A DNA stretch of 64,000 bases from Chiua virens (GCA_019787685.1 JAHNUO010000016.1:1-64000); one strand, 5' to 3'. Counted from the first letter of the stretch, positions 11,831 through 24,896 are shown. Program-made: numbers and translations. Notes: generated by a model from the letters alone, not told the origin.

Positions 11831-13373
11831 TCAGGCTACTTGCAACATGCGCTCTCCCTGACCGACACGCCACACCTCCATGCCGCCCTCCCCGCCGACG
11901 CCGACGACCTCCCCCACCCAGTCGACGCTGAGGATCTTTTTTGGGGCCTCCCATGCGTGGACGCTGGCGACGGCACCCTTGAGGCTCCGCAGATCCCAGA
12001 TACGTACGATCCCGTCGTACGCGCCTGTCAATACTTGCGATGGGTTGGTCGATTCGCTGGTGGCGTCGGCACGGGTGTGGGTGGGGGCACTGGGGTAGAC
12101 GAGACAGGATGGTGTAGCGGGGTGCATCAGCAAGCCGACCGTGCTCGTGAGCGAGGGTGAACGGAGGTCAAAGATGGAGACGGTCCGATCGGTGGACGAG
12201 GCGAGGACAGTGTGTCCATCGGGTGAGATCGCTAAATCGAGCATCGGTCGCTCTGGAACAGTCTGTAAACATGGTCAGAACGACATGCCGAGGCTGTCGC
12301 GACGCGAGAAAATTTGACGAGGAAGACGCACGATGGTATCGACACAGGCGCCCAAGGCGACGTCCCACGATCGCACGGTCGAGTCGAAACCACAACTATA
12401 CGCTCGTTTGTTCGATCCAGGTAGAAATGCTGCCTTGGATACGCGTGCCGTGTGGGACTTGAGCACGGTGGTAGGGCCTTTGCGTTTTGCACGTTCCTGG
12501 TCAGCTTCGTTGGCGATCTTGCGCCTTTTTTTACGGTCGGATGAGGAAGCTGGGTCGGATGTGGGTGCCACTTCGTCCTGCGTGGGAATGGTGGTGTCCC
12601 AAACACCGATGAGGTGATCCCAAGACGCTGTTAGGAGATGGGAGCCAGTATGATCGGAGGCAACGGACGAAAGGGGAGAGGTATGAAGGTGTAGTGAGGC
12701 CAGTGTTTGCGAGGATGGGGACGCATCGGGTACAAGCGAGACGCGAGTAAGAGAGGCCGTTAGATCGTGTGAGGCGCTGGCGATAAGCACAGACTCGTCT
12801 GTTAATTCGGAGTGCGGGACGACACAGACAGAGGTTATCGGTGCTTGATGTGCAGAGATGTCACGAACCGGTTCTTGCGCGTAATTGAACAAACGGATGT
12901 GTCCGTCATACGAGGCCGTTAGAAAGTGTCTGCAACAAGGTTCGTTTGCGTGCGATAGGGACGGAATGATAAAGCGCACTTGGATATCCGGCACGAGATA
13001 GAAGAGACCCAATCTTCGTGTGGAAGCGTCGTCACACGCTGCGGTGGTAATATCGACTCAAAATACTCGATCTCGAGCGTGTCTTCCTATCCTGTCGATC
13101 AACAAAGTTGTCGTGCACACAATTCATACTACTCCCTGACGTGATACCTACCTCACTGATACCATTTTCTGCGCGACATTCTCCAAGGGAGGTTCGTAGG
13201 ATCGCGCCACGAACGAGAAAGTCAAATGGGACTGGTTTTTCGAGAGAGAGAGCTTTGTTGATTAACTGCGAGAGTTGGTAGCGCTTCCAGTCAAGTGGAA
13301 TCATAAATTTTTGGGAAGGGAGGACATAGGAAGTTTTGGTGGTGAATTGGACTGCAGCGGAGATGGAGGCCAT
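11831..13373 (-). CDS. YTM1: ribosome biogenesis protein YTM1 (WDR12 homologue)
   Basis: 452 residues, the usual length for Ytm1. Exons 13152-13373, 12980-13086, 12332-12929 and 11831-12262; introns of 50-69 bp restore the frame each time. The NLE domain covers about residues 8-85 and includes IPLDWKRYQLSQLINKAL and PVPFDFLVRGAILRTSLGE, then EEDTLEIEYFES. WD repeats follow, with HFLTASYDGHIRLFNY, LLTASWDHLIGVWDT, AYSCGFDSTVRSWDV, LASSTDRTVSIFDLRS and VLTGAYDGIVRIWDLRS. A basic loop (SSDRKKRRK) interrupts the propeller, as in other fungal Ytm1. In known systems Ytm1 binds Erb1 and is removed from pre-60S particles by the AAA+ ATPase Rea1 in the nucleolus/nucleoplasm; nothing here suggests a different role. 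Start ATG at 13373. Confidence 0.95.
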
Positions 13374-14109
13374 GATCGAAGTAGCAGAGTCAAAAACTTG
13401 CGAGTGTTAGATTTCTATGTGGCTGTGTAAAAGGTCTTAGACTGACGACCACAGCGACGGTGAGTCCACTTCCACCTTGCTGGTACTACGATTGTATTCA
13501 AACAGGACCAAAGTTGCCTTGAACAAATCTACTTGCTTGCATTTGCGCTAACAGAGGCAGTGTTCTTGGAAGAGAGGACTTTTCAAGATGATAAGCAAGG
13601 TACTACCAGTAAACGGTCCGGGTCAGATGATCTGGATCAGCTGCCAGTGGGCAGGTATTCATGCACATGCATGGGCGGGCTCATTGACATTCCCTGAGAC
13701 GGGTCTCACACCACTGATGAATGTACTAATGTATGCTGAATTGGAAGCGAAGTCAAAGCTCGCGTGCTTACCTGCATTATCCAACAAAAATTGCGAGGCA
13801 AACGTAAGTTTCGTTCTCGGACTCCCTGATAGGCTTCCTTTACTAGATGCTCGCTAGTCCGCATAGCTTCGATGTTATCATGACAACGGGGCTCATATCC
13901 TCAGTCTATCTGGGAACCCATGGCACCTTATCATTCTCAATATTGAACTGGGACCTATGACCGAGTTATTATTACACCGTGAATCCTGCTCCTTCTCCTT
14001 TTGCGTCATGTTGTCTGGGCGCGGAAGAATCTGTCCCATGCCGTATCCTCTTATCAATATATAAGTAGCGGATTTCGCCTCTTGCACGCTCATTCCCCAC
14101 TAACACCAC
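13374..14109. other. divergent intergenic region, YTM1 / UNC93-like
   Basis: 736 bp between two divergently transcribed genes. A TATA-like ATATATAAG at 14056-14064 lies about 50 bp upstream of the UNC93-like start. No gene is recognised. Confidence 0.5.
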
Positions 14110-16212
14110 ATGCACGGGACTTCTTTCGCGCAGGGTGCAAGCCCGTCCCCCGGTAATGACATCGATCTATCCAAGGAACGCTTCGAGCGACCCCGTGGCT
14201 TGAAGGGTGTATACTATCACCCCATCACGCAACTCGTCATGCTTGGTTTCGTCTGTTTCTTATGTCCTGGCATGTTCAATGCCTTGACTGGTCTCGGCGG
14301 TGGCGGGCAAATGAATGCAACCACGTCCGCAAATTCGACTTGTGCACTCTATGCTACATATGCATTCTTTGCGTTCTTCTCTGGGTATTGAACCGTCTGT
14401 TCGTACACTTGTAAGGATGCTAACGTTTGACCCAGTACGGTAAACAACAAGATCGGCGCGAAATGGACGCTCTTTTTGGGCTCCTTTGGTTATGCACTTT
14501 ACGTGGGCTCGTACCTGTGCGTTCTCCCGTGATCATCTTGGAGGATTGGTCATTTGTCCTCATGTACTTACGTTTGTTAGGGCTATCAACATTCACCCGA
14601 ATTCCGGTGACTTCGTTATCGGCGCAGGTGCGATTCTCGGTGTGACGGCTGCGTTCTTGTGGACGGCGCAGGGGGCTTTGATGCTCAGCTATCCAACTGA
14701 GGCTCAAAAGGGTGTTTTTATCAGCATCTTTTGGGCTATATTTAATCTCGGTGCAGTCGTCGGGGCCTCGGTGTCCTTGGGGGAAAACTTCCATTCCACG
14801 GTAGGGTCGTCCGTATTGAAACCTCACTTCTTCCTACCTCCTAATGCTTTTTAGGATAACAGCGGTATGTCATGTGTCACAAGCTGAAAAGTACGACTTG
14901 ACCCCAATAATACGTCATTCCTAGTTGGAAATGGAACATATGTATGTTCTATGTTACTCGACTGCCTTCTCTCTCATCGAACATTCGATACTTAGATCGG
15001 CATCTTGATACTGACGCTCATCGGAGTAACGATCCCACTGCTTATGGCAGACCCGAATAAAATGATTCGCACTGATGGTACGAAAGTCGTGACACCACGC
15101 TCTCCGTCCTGGAAGTCCGAGTTTTACAATCTCTGGGTCGCCATTGTATCTGACCCCATGATCCTCCTTCTCTTCCCCATGTTCTTTGCGAGCAACTACT
15201 TTTATACCTGGCGTAAGTCTTCTCGATTCCTCGTGTCATGACAGACCTAAACAAACGATGGTAGAATTCAACGACTATAATTCGGCCCTGTTCGATATTC
15301 GCGCACGATCCATGAACAATGTCATGTATTGGCTTTCCCAGATTGTTGGTTCGTGGATGATCGGTCTTGTCTTGGATACCTCTCGCCTCCGCCGGCGCAC
15401 GCGCGCGTTTGTGGGTTGGACTGTTCTTCTCGTAATGGTTTTCATTGTACACGTCTGGGCGTACCAGTATCAAAAGTGAGTCCACGTCGTTTCCGTCGCG
15501 CGACAGTAAGCGATGGGATCCCTAACGCCGACTCGCGTCATAGGACCTACACACGCGAGTTAATTCCGCCAGATGCACAAAAGATGGATATTTACGACGC
15601 GTCATACCCGGCGCACGTATGGCTCATGATTCTATATGGTTTACTCGACGCGATGTGGCAGACGACCGCGTTCTGGTTGATTGGTGCCATGTCCAACGAT
15701 ACGAACAAGCTCGCAATTTATGCCGGGTTCTGTAAGCGTTCTTGATTCCTGTCGCTTCCCCGCGCTCCTTGACGTGACCATGGCATCCTTGTGCTCATCC
15801 GAACAATGGCGATTCAGATCACTCGATTCAGTCTGCCGGGGCAGCAGGCGTTTGGCGTATGGATGCTATCGGACTTCCGTCAGTATATCCCTCTCATTTG
15901 ACCCTTCACCCAGACCTGCAGTGGTTAAAAGACTTGACCGAACTCACTATCTTGTCCAGTTACATGAACATCTTCTTGTCGACGTGGTGTCTTGTCGCAG
16001 CCGGGCTCCTATTCGCCTTCCCGATGATCTACACGCGCGTTCGAGATACGACGGTGTTGGACGACGAAGCAATGTCAGTGGCGCTTTCCCTCGTTTTGAC
16101 TACTTGCATGTGGACTGAGCTCGCGTGTAGCGTGAAACAGGCGCTCGAGGAGACAAGGACAAAGGAAGGGATCGACGTGTCGGAGGAGAAAGCAGACAAG
16201 TACAGCGCTTGA
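14110..16212 (+). CDS. UNC93-like MFS membrane transporter
   Basis: 491 residues from eleven exons: 14110-14384, 14436-14516, 14581-14800, 14855-14864, 14925-14941, 14996-15212, 15265-15475, 15544-15731, 15818-15878, 15960-16073 and 16131-16212. Exons 4 and 5 are only 10 and 17 nt; together they give the short DNSVGNGTY loop. About eleven or twelve membrane segments are visible. Family signposts include VYYHPITQLVMLGFVCFLCPGMFNALTGLGGGGQ, ILGVTAAFLWTAQGALMLSYPTE, GVFISIFWAIFNLGAVVGA, NDYNSALFDIRARS and YHSIQSAGAAGVWR. This is the fungal UNC93/DUF895 group of the major facilitator superfamily; substrates are not known. The tail is short and charged (KQALEETRTKEG). It converges with the esterase on the right; their stops are 302 bp apart. 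Confidence 0.9.
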
Positions 16213-16514
16213 AAATTCAGTTCTGTCATGGCCCGGTCATCCATACATCCCACGTTACAGTTGTACATCAGCAATTAAAGGTCCATGACGCCGGTTCGCG
16301 CTTCCCATACCAGAGCTCAAGCTCAAGTACTCGTAGCCGAATTCCGTGTCATTTGGGTTCGTTACAGTGATACAATCAGTATACACACAGGGTAATATAC
16401 AGAGAAACATGTCGTGCGTACAGGTATTTGAAAGGAAGTCCGGGGCTACAATCAATTCGACCGTTAAAATCCAACCTAGTGATTCCAGAAGTTCGGCCCA
16501 CGAGACAACGCAAA
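16213..16514. other. intergenic between convergent stops
   Basis: 302 bp of shared 3' region between the transporter and the SGNH esterase; nothing else recognised. Confidence 0.5.
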
Positions 16515-18037
16515 CTAAACTCGACATTCGTCCAACACTTCCAAAACGTAGTCCGCCATGATCTTGTGGGTCGCTCTTGAAGGATGACTTTGTTGTCGGT
16601 GACGTCGCGAATCAGTTCCCAATACGCCGAAAGACCGAAACCCGAACTCACTTGACAAACCAATAAAAGTGATGGTCTGGATCCTGACAAGCGTCGTCTG
16701 TCGTGGGGCCTGGGCTACACGCGTCTCTACTTACGTACCCAAATGCACGATGCCCAGGATCCGGACCCAACACGCCATTCCAGATCGCCGCAAAATTGAC
16801 AAATGCGACGTTGAGTGGGGGGTCTTGTACACGAAACGCGATCAGACCGTCGAAAATGGCTTGCAGCCAGGCTTCACCCCATGTGTCCTGCGTTCCTAGG
16901 CCGTACACGTCGGTTACGAGAAAGTTACGGGCGTTGGTGGGGGGTTGAGAGAGGAGTTTCATTTGGGCGAGGAGGTCCTGGGCTGCCTGCGGGAGGTGGT
17001 TACCGTCATCTTAACGTGCAAAGGTTATCCGTGATGAGCATTCCAATGCAATTACATGTAGGCTTACGAAAGGAATCTCCCCAATCACTGTAGAGCCTCG
17101 TAAGTCGTAGCGGGTTGAACTCGAGAACAAAACTGACTTGATACCAAAAAAGATTGTATACAGTGTGGTGTCCGGGTCTAACTTGTTCGATTGCTCGAGG
17201 AACGTAGTCGCTACAACCAGGTGAGCATACGATTGCGTACACATGTTGGGTCTCACTTTGCATGATAAAATCCCTTGGGTAGGGGTTGGATGGCCACAAG
17301 GAGATGTTTGTCACCGCACTGGACCACTTTTCGTTGATTCCATAAGATTATTATTCGGCCATGAGAGGAGGTGCATACTGCGTAGTCCATAAGCTCAGCG
17401 CCGACGCTATCCGCAATGTGTTCCACCCAAATCTTTCCATTCGTCGAGCGGCCTCCCGCGAAAGGGTTAGGCGGGACAAGGACTGCCGGGGCGAGCGGCC
17501 CACCGTCCTGCCTTCCACCGTCCGTATACGAATCCTAGTGTCCATGCATCCCTCGTCAGCGCTCTCAGGATTACGGAAATCGACTGAATGCTCACGTACG
17601 CCAAATGACACGATCGCCTTGATATTTGTTAAGTCGAGCCCTGCATTCACGTCGGACACGTCTCCCGACAAGGATCCGCATTGAGGGTGAACGGCGAGGC
17701 GGACATCTTTGTCATGAGAGCCTTGACAAGGTAATTACTGCGACGTCAGCATAGATGTAACAAGAAAAGGACAGAAGGCCGGTGGTGCTTGGGTTTAGCG
17801 AAAAGCATAATAGAGATGCAAAAGGCGACGGGTTCATGGACGCATGGATGTCCAGGCCGAGTCAATCAGAAACGAGAGACAGAATGGAAACGAGGGAACG
17901 GCGCGCGGAGCAACTGCAGGTCATAGGAGCTGTAACTCACCGGGACTTAGCCTGAGCATCTGTATGAGAACAAACACGAGTTTCTGCAAGCCATAAAGCC
18001 CGAGAAGAGGGTACAGGAAGCCCAAAGCAACAATCAT
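16515..18037 (-). CDS. SGNH/GDSL-type esterase or lipase
   Basis: 322 residues from eight exons: 17941-18037, 17600-17721, 17379-17534, 17257-17326, 17138-17210, 17068-17087, 16652-17009 and 16515-16587. The N-terminus MIVALGFLYPLLGLYG is a signal peptide or anchor. Then VRLAVHPQCGSLSG and block I IVSFGDSYTDGG (nucleophile Ser about residue 75, assembled across a splice), VTNISLWPSNP, block III FFGINDWGDS, and the catalytic Asp/His region DPDHHFYWF..HPSRATH. This is the serine hydrolase family that cleaves ester bonds in lipids or acetylated polysaccharides; the substrate cannot be told. Four of seven introns end in AAG rather than CAG/TAG. The first intron (17722-17940, 219 bp) is long for this genome and its acceptor is the least sure. 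A decayed fragment of a paralogue lies at 33660-33906. Confidence 0.82.
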
Positions 18038-20514
18038 CGGAGGCAGTCGGAGAGTCGGAGACGATGGTTAATGGCTGCAAGCTCGAATGCTTGAATGTTG
18101 ACGCTGCTCACGAAACCAGCGGAAGCGAAACGATTGTGCTCGAGTCCTCTACTCGAAGTATTGAAGAGCGTGCGACAGGTCCAGGGCGAACGCTGCGGCG
18201 GCTGAGACCACCCGGGAGGCAGTGAGAACACCGGACAGAAATGGCTTGGTCTGGTGACCAGCGCGATAACGAGGCCCGGGGTTTTGAAATTTTCGCGTAT
18301 TGGATGGACCACGAGGATGCTGCAGTAGAGCGTATCTATGGAGCTTGGTGACGGTCACCGGGGAGACATGCTACTGGTACGCCAGTACTTGTCAGTGTAG
18401 GTGCAAATCGGATCATGCCACGGAGCTAGTGGGAAAACAGCAGCCGAGTCTGAGTACAACTTGAACTCGAACCTTGTTCACGGAATGCGACATTCAGTAC
18501 TTGACGGCCTCATCGCAACTTGATCGCCCGTGACGATGGTAATCATTACTCATGATCATTCATCATGAAGATCTTCGCAATCCGCCGCCATGCTACTTAT
18601 TTCCAATACTGTACCACCTGACCCGCTTTCGATTGTGCCACTCGTATGAGCAACACATGGTGCTTTAAAGACTCATCTCGGGTATACATATTACAAGGTA
18701 AGGTGCGAGTCATATCCTTCGATAGTGCCGCCTTGGGTCCCGACAAGGAGTTATTGTCGGCGTTCTCTGCGTTAATTTCACGAGGCTCGCTTTCGGTACC
18801 AGAAGAGAAAGGCTCTGCCTTATCAGAATTTGTTCCGTTTCTATGCTCGATACGGATGATGGAGGTATAATCAGATTTTCTACGTCAATTCACCAATCCT
18901 TACGACACTTTAGAATGCCTGCAATTTGTCACGAAAAGCCTTAGGAGTAATTTTCACTTCGAAGTCGAAGCCGTGTACCATACCCCTCTCCTTGAACGAT
19001 CGCCTAATTTGTGTCCAAAGACAAAGTGAATTACATTGCAAAAAAAAAGTTCGAGTACGTGGTTTGGACTATTGCACTTCATCCCTGAACTAAGAGGCGA
19101 ATGCTAGAATTCTGCGAACTTCCAGCACATCTTCCATCATCATCATCACTCACCGTCCAGTCGTCATAACATGCTTACGGCTCAAAATATATGCAGAGGA
19201 TTTTTCGTTCCGTTCAATCCATGCGCAGACGGAAAATAAGACGTAAGCTTGACGATTGGTATATCTCTCGCGCAGATCGCAAAAACCAAACGTCCAACTT
19301 GTTCCTCGACAATTACCCTTACCACTGGGGGACAGTTTGATTGGAAGATAATCTCGGGTGAAAAATGCGCCGGCCATGTTTCGTTCCCTGGGTGTCCTCT
19401 CACGATCCTCGCGTAGGAGATGAGTCTCTTATTCTGTCCAGTTTAACACTCTTCTCGTTGAGGGAGGAGTTTACGCGCGACAATGATAATCTGAAAGGGG
19501 ACTGTAACGGTCCGCTTGTTCAACCACTTAGAGTCTCAGGGAAGCTGGAGCTGGTCTAATTCTTTATCCTGGTTAATTGTCGTAAGTAAGTCTTACGTCT
19601 TACGTCCTGTACGAAGTTCCTGATTCTGTGCTACAAGGTGTTACCCCTTTGGTTTCCTCGATAGAGATGATCTAGAAGCCGAGTCTGACTCGGAAATCCT
19701 CTGCCCATTTCCCGCGGGTATGTACGTGTGAAGGATCACGTGATCACGCAGGACACAGACCATCGAGGCAGGTGGACCGAAACATTCGTGTGATGGAATG
19801 CTGCAGCTGAAGCAACAAGGATGACAATATTTACTGCCCTAGTGAGTTGTACCTCACGTGTGGCGCATTTTCACTGCTTCACGATTTTGCCCTTCATAGG
19901 TTGCCAAGACAAACAGTAGCTTTCCTATTTGGTCCAGTCGGCATAAAACAGGACAGATAAACTTGCTGCAAAATTCCAGTGCATTTCACTTGACTGCAAC
20001 ATCCATTTTTGTCACCACCGGTGAGATGATTAACCGAATGTTATTCCTGCGGGGATACTGTAACAGGAAGGTAATAGGGGCACCTTCGCACTCCCTTTCG
20101 GAGAGCTAGAGGGTACTGTCACTGTTGCTTCCCGTTGCTGTAGCAACGCCCCTCAGGCATTCAACTGTATGTACGGATCCACGCTCCATAACTAAGTCAC
20201 CGTCACCACACCTCGGAGTATGCGTCTTCTCGTCCTCAGTCTCTTGGAGTGGCAATTTACGTCACAAGTGGCGAATTGTTAGTCGAGGTCATGCGAAATT
20301 CGCGAGGAATGTGCCATCGAAGCGCTCGTGCTGCGAGGGGCGTTATGAATGCAACGTTTTAACCCCTTTTCTTTTTCACAGGGCAGCATGGTGAAAGGCG
20401 CACAGGAATGTCTGTGCTCACTGAGTGACTGACATATATGAGGCATACACACGCGGGCGGGGGGTTTCTCCTCTCCACCCCTACATTCCAAACCCTACCA
20501 CTTCTCCACCTCAA
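18038..20514. other. intergenic, no gene recognised
   Basis: About 2.5 kb without a convincing frame or splice set. It carries the short repeat at 18478-18497 shared with the VIT/VWA intergenic region. A long-decayed gene cannot be excluded. Confidence 0.4.
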
Positions 20515-22728
20515 ATGCTCGGCGAACGCCTGTCTGGGTGGTTCGGTACAGAACACGGCGGGGTAGTCAGAGATGTGCTTTCGGGGAAAGAACACATCCT
20601 CCGGCTCCCAGACGTCCGACGCTCCCCATGTCGAACCCTCTCGGCATGTCACTTTGCCGCATTGAATTTCGTGCGCACCTCGTTCAAACACATGCAGCGC
20701 ACGCGTGGAAGTGCGAACTCGAGCATGGTGCGGTGGTTGAGCGGCATCACGGAGCGACGTGTACTCGAGGTATGTACCTGGGTCAGGGGGGTGTGTGGCC
20801 CAGGGTGTGTATTTGATGGGTTTAGTACTGATGCGTTGTTGCGCTATTTAGGAAGTGTTATCTCCGTGTGGACAGTTGAACGAGCAGACAATTGAGCTGG
20901 AAGAAATGTATCACGTACCCTTATTCGAAGGCGCGCTGAACCATGTAGCAACCAAGCGTGGCCCGCCGAGCATGATTCTCCTCAAACAATCGTTGCGGTC
21001 AGTCGTGTTCTCTAGTTCTTCCTCACTTTGGATACTGACATATCTTTCCTTCCCTTCCTTTCTTTGGGCAGACAAATGCAATTATACGCCTCCCCTATAT
21101 CAGCCATGGTCGTGAGCCGCAGCGCAAGTGCGACGGTATGTCTCAAGGTCCACGAACACTCCAAAGACGTCTTTCTTGTACTTGATTTCGGCCTGGACCC
21201 ACCGCCACACAGCCATAGCCATGGTCCATCGCTCACTTTGGTGATAAACACGTCCCTGGATCAAACGGCTGCGCGCCTGTCGGGTAACTTGCCCATCGAC
21301 AACCACCTGGTGACACGCGATCGACAGTGGCAAGCGCAGCTCTTTACGACCTGTACGATATCCATCTTCACGCCTGCGAACGGCGCCGCGTTGTTGCCAG
21401 AGTCGTTAGTTATGCACGAGAGCGTCGCACTGCTGAGGGTCATGGGAGGAATAGACGATCGGGGACCGGATTGGGACCGGAGCACGGACAGAGGGAGAGA
21501 GTGGGAGACGAACAGAGGACAAAATCGACCTCGAAGTCAACGCCTGAGCGATCAGCACCAAACCTCCGGATCAAGTCACGTATGGGAAAGGACTCGGACG
21601 CCGTTTAACCTCGGTGGGGCTTCTTCGTCGAACAGCCACAGTCAGCGATTTGACGCTATCCGTGGCGTGTCCCTGAGAGAAAGGCCAAGTGCACGCGTTG
21701 TGGCAGACTTTTCTCTACTATACGAGCAAACGAAACGACACTGCCGGATATTCTTATCAGATGATGAGTTGTCTGCGCTTGCGAGCCCGGGGTCGAGCCA
21801 CAGCTCGCGTTCGTCTCAAACGTCTGACGAAGTAATGTGTTTCGAATGCGTGATTTGCTTTGAGGACGTTCCAGAAGAGAAAGGAATCCATCTTTCTCCT
21901 TGTGCTCACGGGTTTTGTAGGAATTGCCTTGTGGGACACGTGTGTTCAAAGCTCGAAGAACGCAGATACCCTGTTTTCTGTCCGTTGTGCATGGCCGATC
22001 AGAGGAACGCGAGTCCTTCTGGTGAGCTGTCGTACATGGAACCGTAGATCATTTTTAAAGAGGATCTCGAGCAGTCGTGTCTGGAGCCATGGTTCAACGA
22101 CTCGGTGTCTCCGAGGCACAATATACGATCTGGTCCGAACTCGAGATGGCACATTTGTGTGTGCGGATACATTGTCGCAGGTGATGCGCAGGTCAACTCT
22201 TGCTAATTTTACGTTCCTGAAACGGTTGTCGCGCAAGGTGCAACCAATCGGCGTTTGTCGACAGAGAAGACTATGAACAACGGGAAGAACTCAGTTGCCC
22301 GATCCCGGGATGCAGGCATACCTGGTGCAAGAACTGTCAACAAACCCTTCCGGAAAGTGGCCCGAAGCACTCCTGTGATGGAACACAGGAGTTAGATTAT
22401 CTCGTGAAGCAAATGGGATGGAAGTACTGTCCGAGTAAGCATGTTTCGTTGTTCGCCTTGACTTTGGGACTGCAGTGATCTTTGGTTGCAGAATGTCGAA
22501 CCCCGGTTCAAAAGAATGGAGGATGCAACCATATGACTGTGAGTCGGTGTCGACCCTTTGACGGTCGATCGTTGACCATGGTTCCTTTGAAACACGGTCA
22601 ATCAGTGCGCGACCCCAGGATGCAACACCCATTTTTGTTACCGGTGCGGGAAGCAGATCACGAGAGCGTCTATCCCGTTCCTCGTGAGGTCTGCAGTGAA
22701 CGCTCATTTCAAACAATGCACGCTTTGA
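20515..22728 (+). CDS. RBR-type (RING-IBR-RING) E3 ubiquitin ligase
   Basis: 607 residues from exons 20515-20769, 20852-20997, 21072-22021, 22075-22180, 22238-22434, 22492-22538 and 22606-22728. The N-terminal half is a fungal region without a named domain (LYEQTKRHCRIF, NTSLDQTAARLSGNLP), followed by a linker rich in Arg, Asp and Ser. RING1 (about residue 390 on) reads CFECVICFED, CAHGFCRNC, FCPLC. IBR: HCRRCNQSAF, CPIPGCRHTWCKNCQ, HSCDG. RING2: WKYCPKCRTPVQKNGGCNHMTC..HFCYRCGK, which holds the expected catalytic Cys after GGCNHMT. In RBR ligases ubiquitin passes from E2 to that Cys and then to the substrate. Substrates are unknown. The first exon's ATG is the first in frame after an upstream stop, but an alternative upstream start is possible. 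Confidence 0.88.
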
Positions 22729-23131
22729 GTGACGCTGAGATGGTACGATATCGTTTGAAGTCCCTTGACGGGTCTTGGAGTTTGAAACTTGAAGCTAGGG
22801 AGTAACGTTTTCTGTTCGGTCACTACTGTGTCATACTTAATGTTATCAACCAATTTGGGTGTGCAAAGTACACCAAAACTGATGAGTTAGATGGTCAGTA
22901 TTTTGGTAGTGCACATTTAGAGAACTAGGAACATTTGGATGAAATCGACCGATTATGATTGACACCACGCCAGCGGGCCGAATGAAGTGTTCCGGTGGCT
23001 GTGTTCATTACAATGTTTGTGCATGTTTTGATCTTGCCACGTCTCGTCTACGACTTTGGAACGAGCGTGTCAAATCTCACAAGCTCAACGTTGCCTTTCT
23101 ACTTTCTTCCGCTCGTGCGCTCAACCTCACA
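22729..23131. promoter_or_regulatory. upstream region of SEC61 alpha
   Basis: 403 bp. The last ~100 bp is pyrimidine-rich (CTTTCTACTTTCTTCC at 23094-23109), usual for strongly expressed fungal genes. No TATA box stands out. Confidence 0.4.
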
Positions 23132-24896
23132 ATGAGTGGGTGTAAGTGTTCAACTTTTCTATTCTTTATCTCGTCTTATTCAGTGTCTCTTTTCTTTTCA
23201 AGTCCGGTTTTTGAACCTCGTCCGACCTTTCCTTCCACTCTTGCCCGAAGTCTCTTCTCCGGACCGCAAGGTGTGTGACTAACAACATACAATGATTCAG
23301 TCTCTTATTCTTCTTCAGGTACCATTCAATCAAAAGCTATTATGGACTGCGGTTACGCTCCTTATTTTCTTGGTCTGCTCCCAAGTCCCGCTCTATGGAA
23401 TCATGTCTTCCGACTCGGCTGACCCTCTATACTGGATGCGTGTCATCCTTGCCTCGAACCGTGGCACTCTGATGGAACTCGGAATTAGTCCTATCATCAC
23501 CAGTGGAATGATCATGCAACTGTTGGCTGGTGCAAACTTGATTGAAGTAGACTTCAGCTTGAAGGAGGACCGCGCTCTCTTCGGTGGTGCACAGAAATGT
23601 GGGTCCTCATATTGAATTGTCCGAACGTTGTTAAATACCTTGCTGATTAAAATCGCAGTGTTCGCTCTCATTATCTCTCTCGGTCAGGCTACGGTCTATG
23701 TCCTCACAGGTCTTTACGGGCAACCTAAGGATTTGGGTGCTGGTATCTGCTTGTTGCTCATCGTTCAACTCGTTGCGGCCGCTCTCATCGTTATCTTACT
23801 CGATGAGCTCCTCCAAAAGGGTTACGGTCTTGGTTCCGGCATCTCTCTCTTCATTGCCACCAACATCTGTGAAACCATCATCTGGAAGGCGTTCTCCCCA
23901 ACAACTGTCAATACTGGTCGCGGTCCCGAGTTCGAGGGTGCCATCGTTGCCTTATTCCATCTCTTCTTCATTTGGCATGATAAGGGTCGTGCACTCCGTG
24001 AGGCCTTCTGGCGGGAGCGTCTTCCGAATGTCATGAACTTGATCGCCACTGTTATCGTTTTTGCCGTTGTTATCTACTTGCAAGGCTTCCGCATTGAAAT
24101 TCCTGTCAAGAGCAATCGCTTCCGTGGCCAACGCGGCTCGTACCCTGTCAAACTCTTCTACACGTCCAACATGCCCATTATGCTCCAGTCCGCACTTACC
24201 TCCAATGTGTTTATCATCTCTCAAATGCTTGCTTCGCGCTTCCCGAGCAATGTTTTGGTCAAGCTCATCGGCGTATGGGAGGTCAGTTACGATTCAATTC
24301 ACTCATATAGGTTCCTAAATCACATGACCGCCTAGCCTGCTGAAGATTCGCCCCATCTGCGTGCTGTATCCGGCATCGCTTACTACATGTCCGCCCCCCA
24401 TACGATGAAAGAGGCCCTGCTGGATCCCATTCACACTATTCTCTACATTGCCTTCGTTGTCACTGCCTGTGCTCTCTTTTCCAAGACCTGGATTGAAGTT
24501 TCAGGAAGTGGCCCTAGAGACGTCGCGAAACAGCTGAAAGATCAGCAAATGGTTAGACTTCTTGATCTGTTCTTATTCGGCGTTAACGTTGCGAACTTTT
24601 GCAGGTCATGGCTGGTCACCGTGAGGGTTCGATGTACAAGGAGCTGAAGCGCGTGATCCCCACTGCTGCCGCATTTGGAGGGGCCATTCTCGGCCTTTTG
24701 TCTGTCGCTGCTGACATGATGGGTGCCATTGGTAGTGGAACGGGTATTCTCATGGCTGTCACCATTATTTATTCGTGTATGTATTTTCTTTTTTCATATT
24801 TTGCCTTCTGATGATGACGCGCTTCGTATAGACTGGGAAATTGGTATCCGGGAGTCTGGCGGTCCCGAGATGGCTGCACTGGGTGACCTATTATAA
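23132..24896 (+). CDS. SEC61: protein translocon subunit SEC61 alpha
   Basis: 477 residues, exactly the family size. Exons 23132-23141, 23203-23270, 23319-23598, 23659-24281, 24336-24551, 24605-24776 and 24832-24896. The 10-nt first exon encodes MSG plus one base. The first intron has a near-perfect donor (GTAAGTG) and an AAG acceptor, and joining gives [20 protein letters not shown], the conserved Sec61 N-terminus. Other hallmarks: [25 protein letters not shown] (plug region), [73 protein letters not shown] and [18 protein letters not shown]. Ten membrane helices form the ER protein-conducting channel with the beta and gamma subunits. No lesion seen. Confidence 0.97.

Noticed and set aside
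11840..12617. Several plus-strand frames
   Set aside because: They are the antisense of the WD-repeat exons of YTM1, which splices cleanly on the minus strand.
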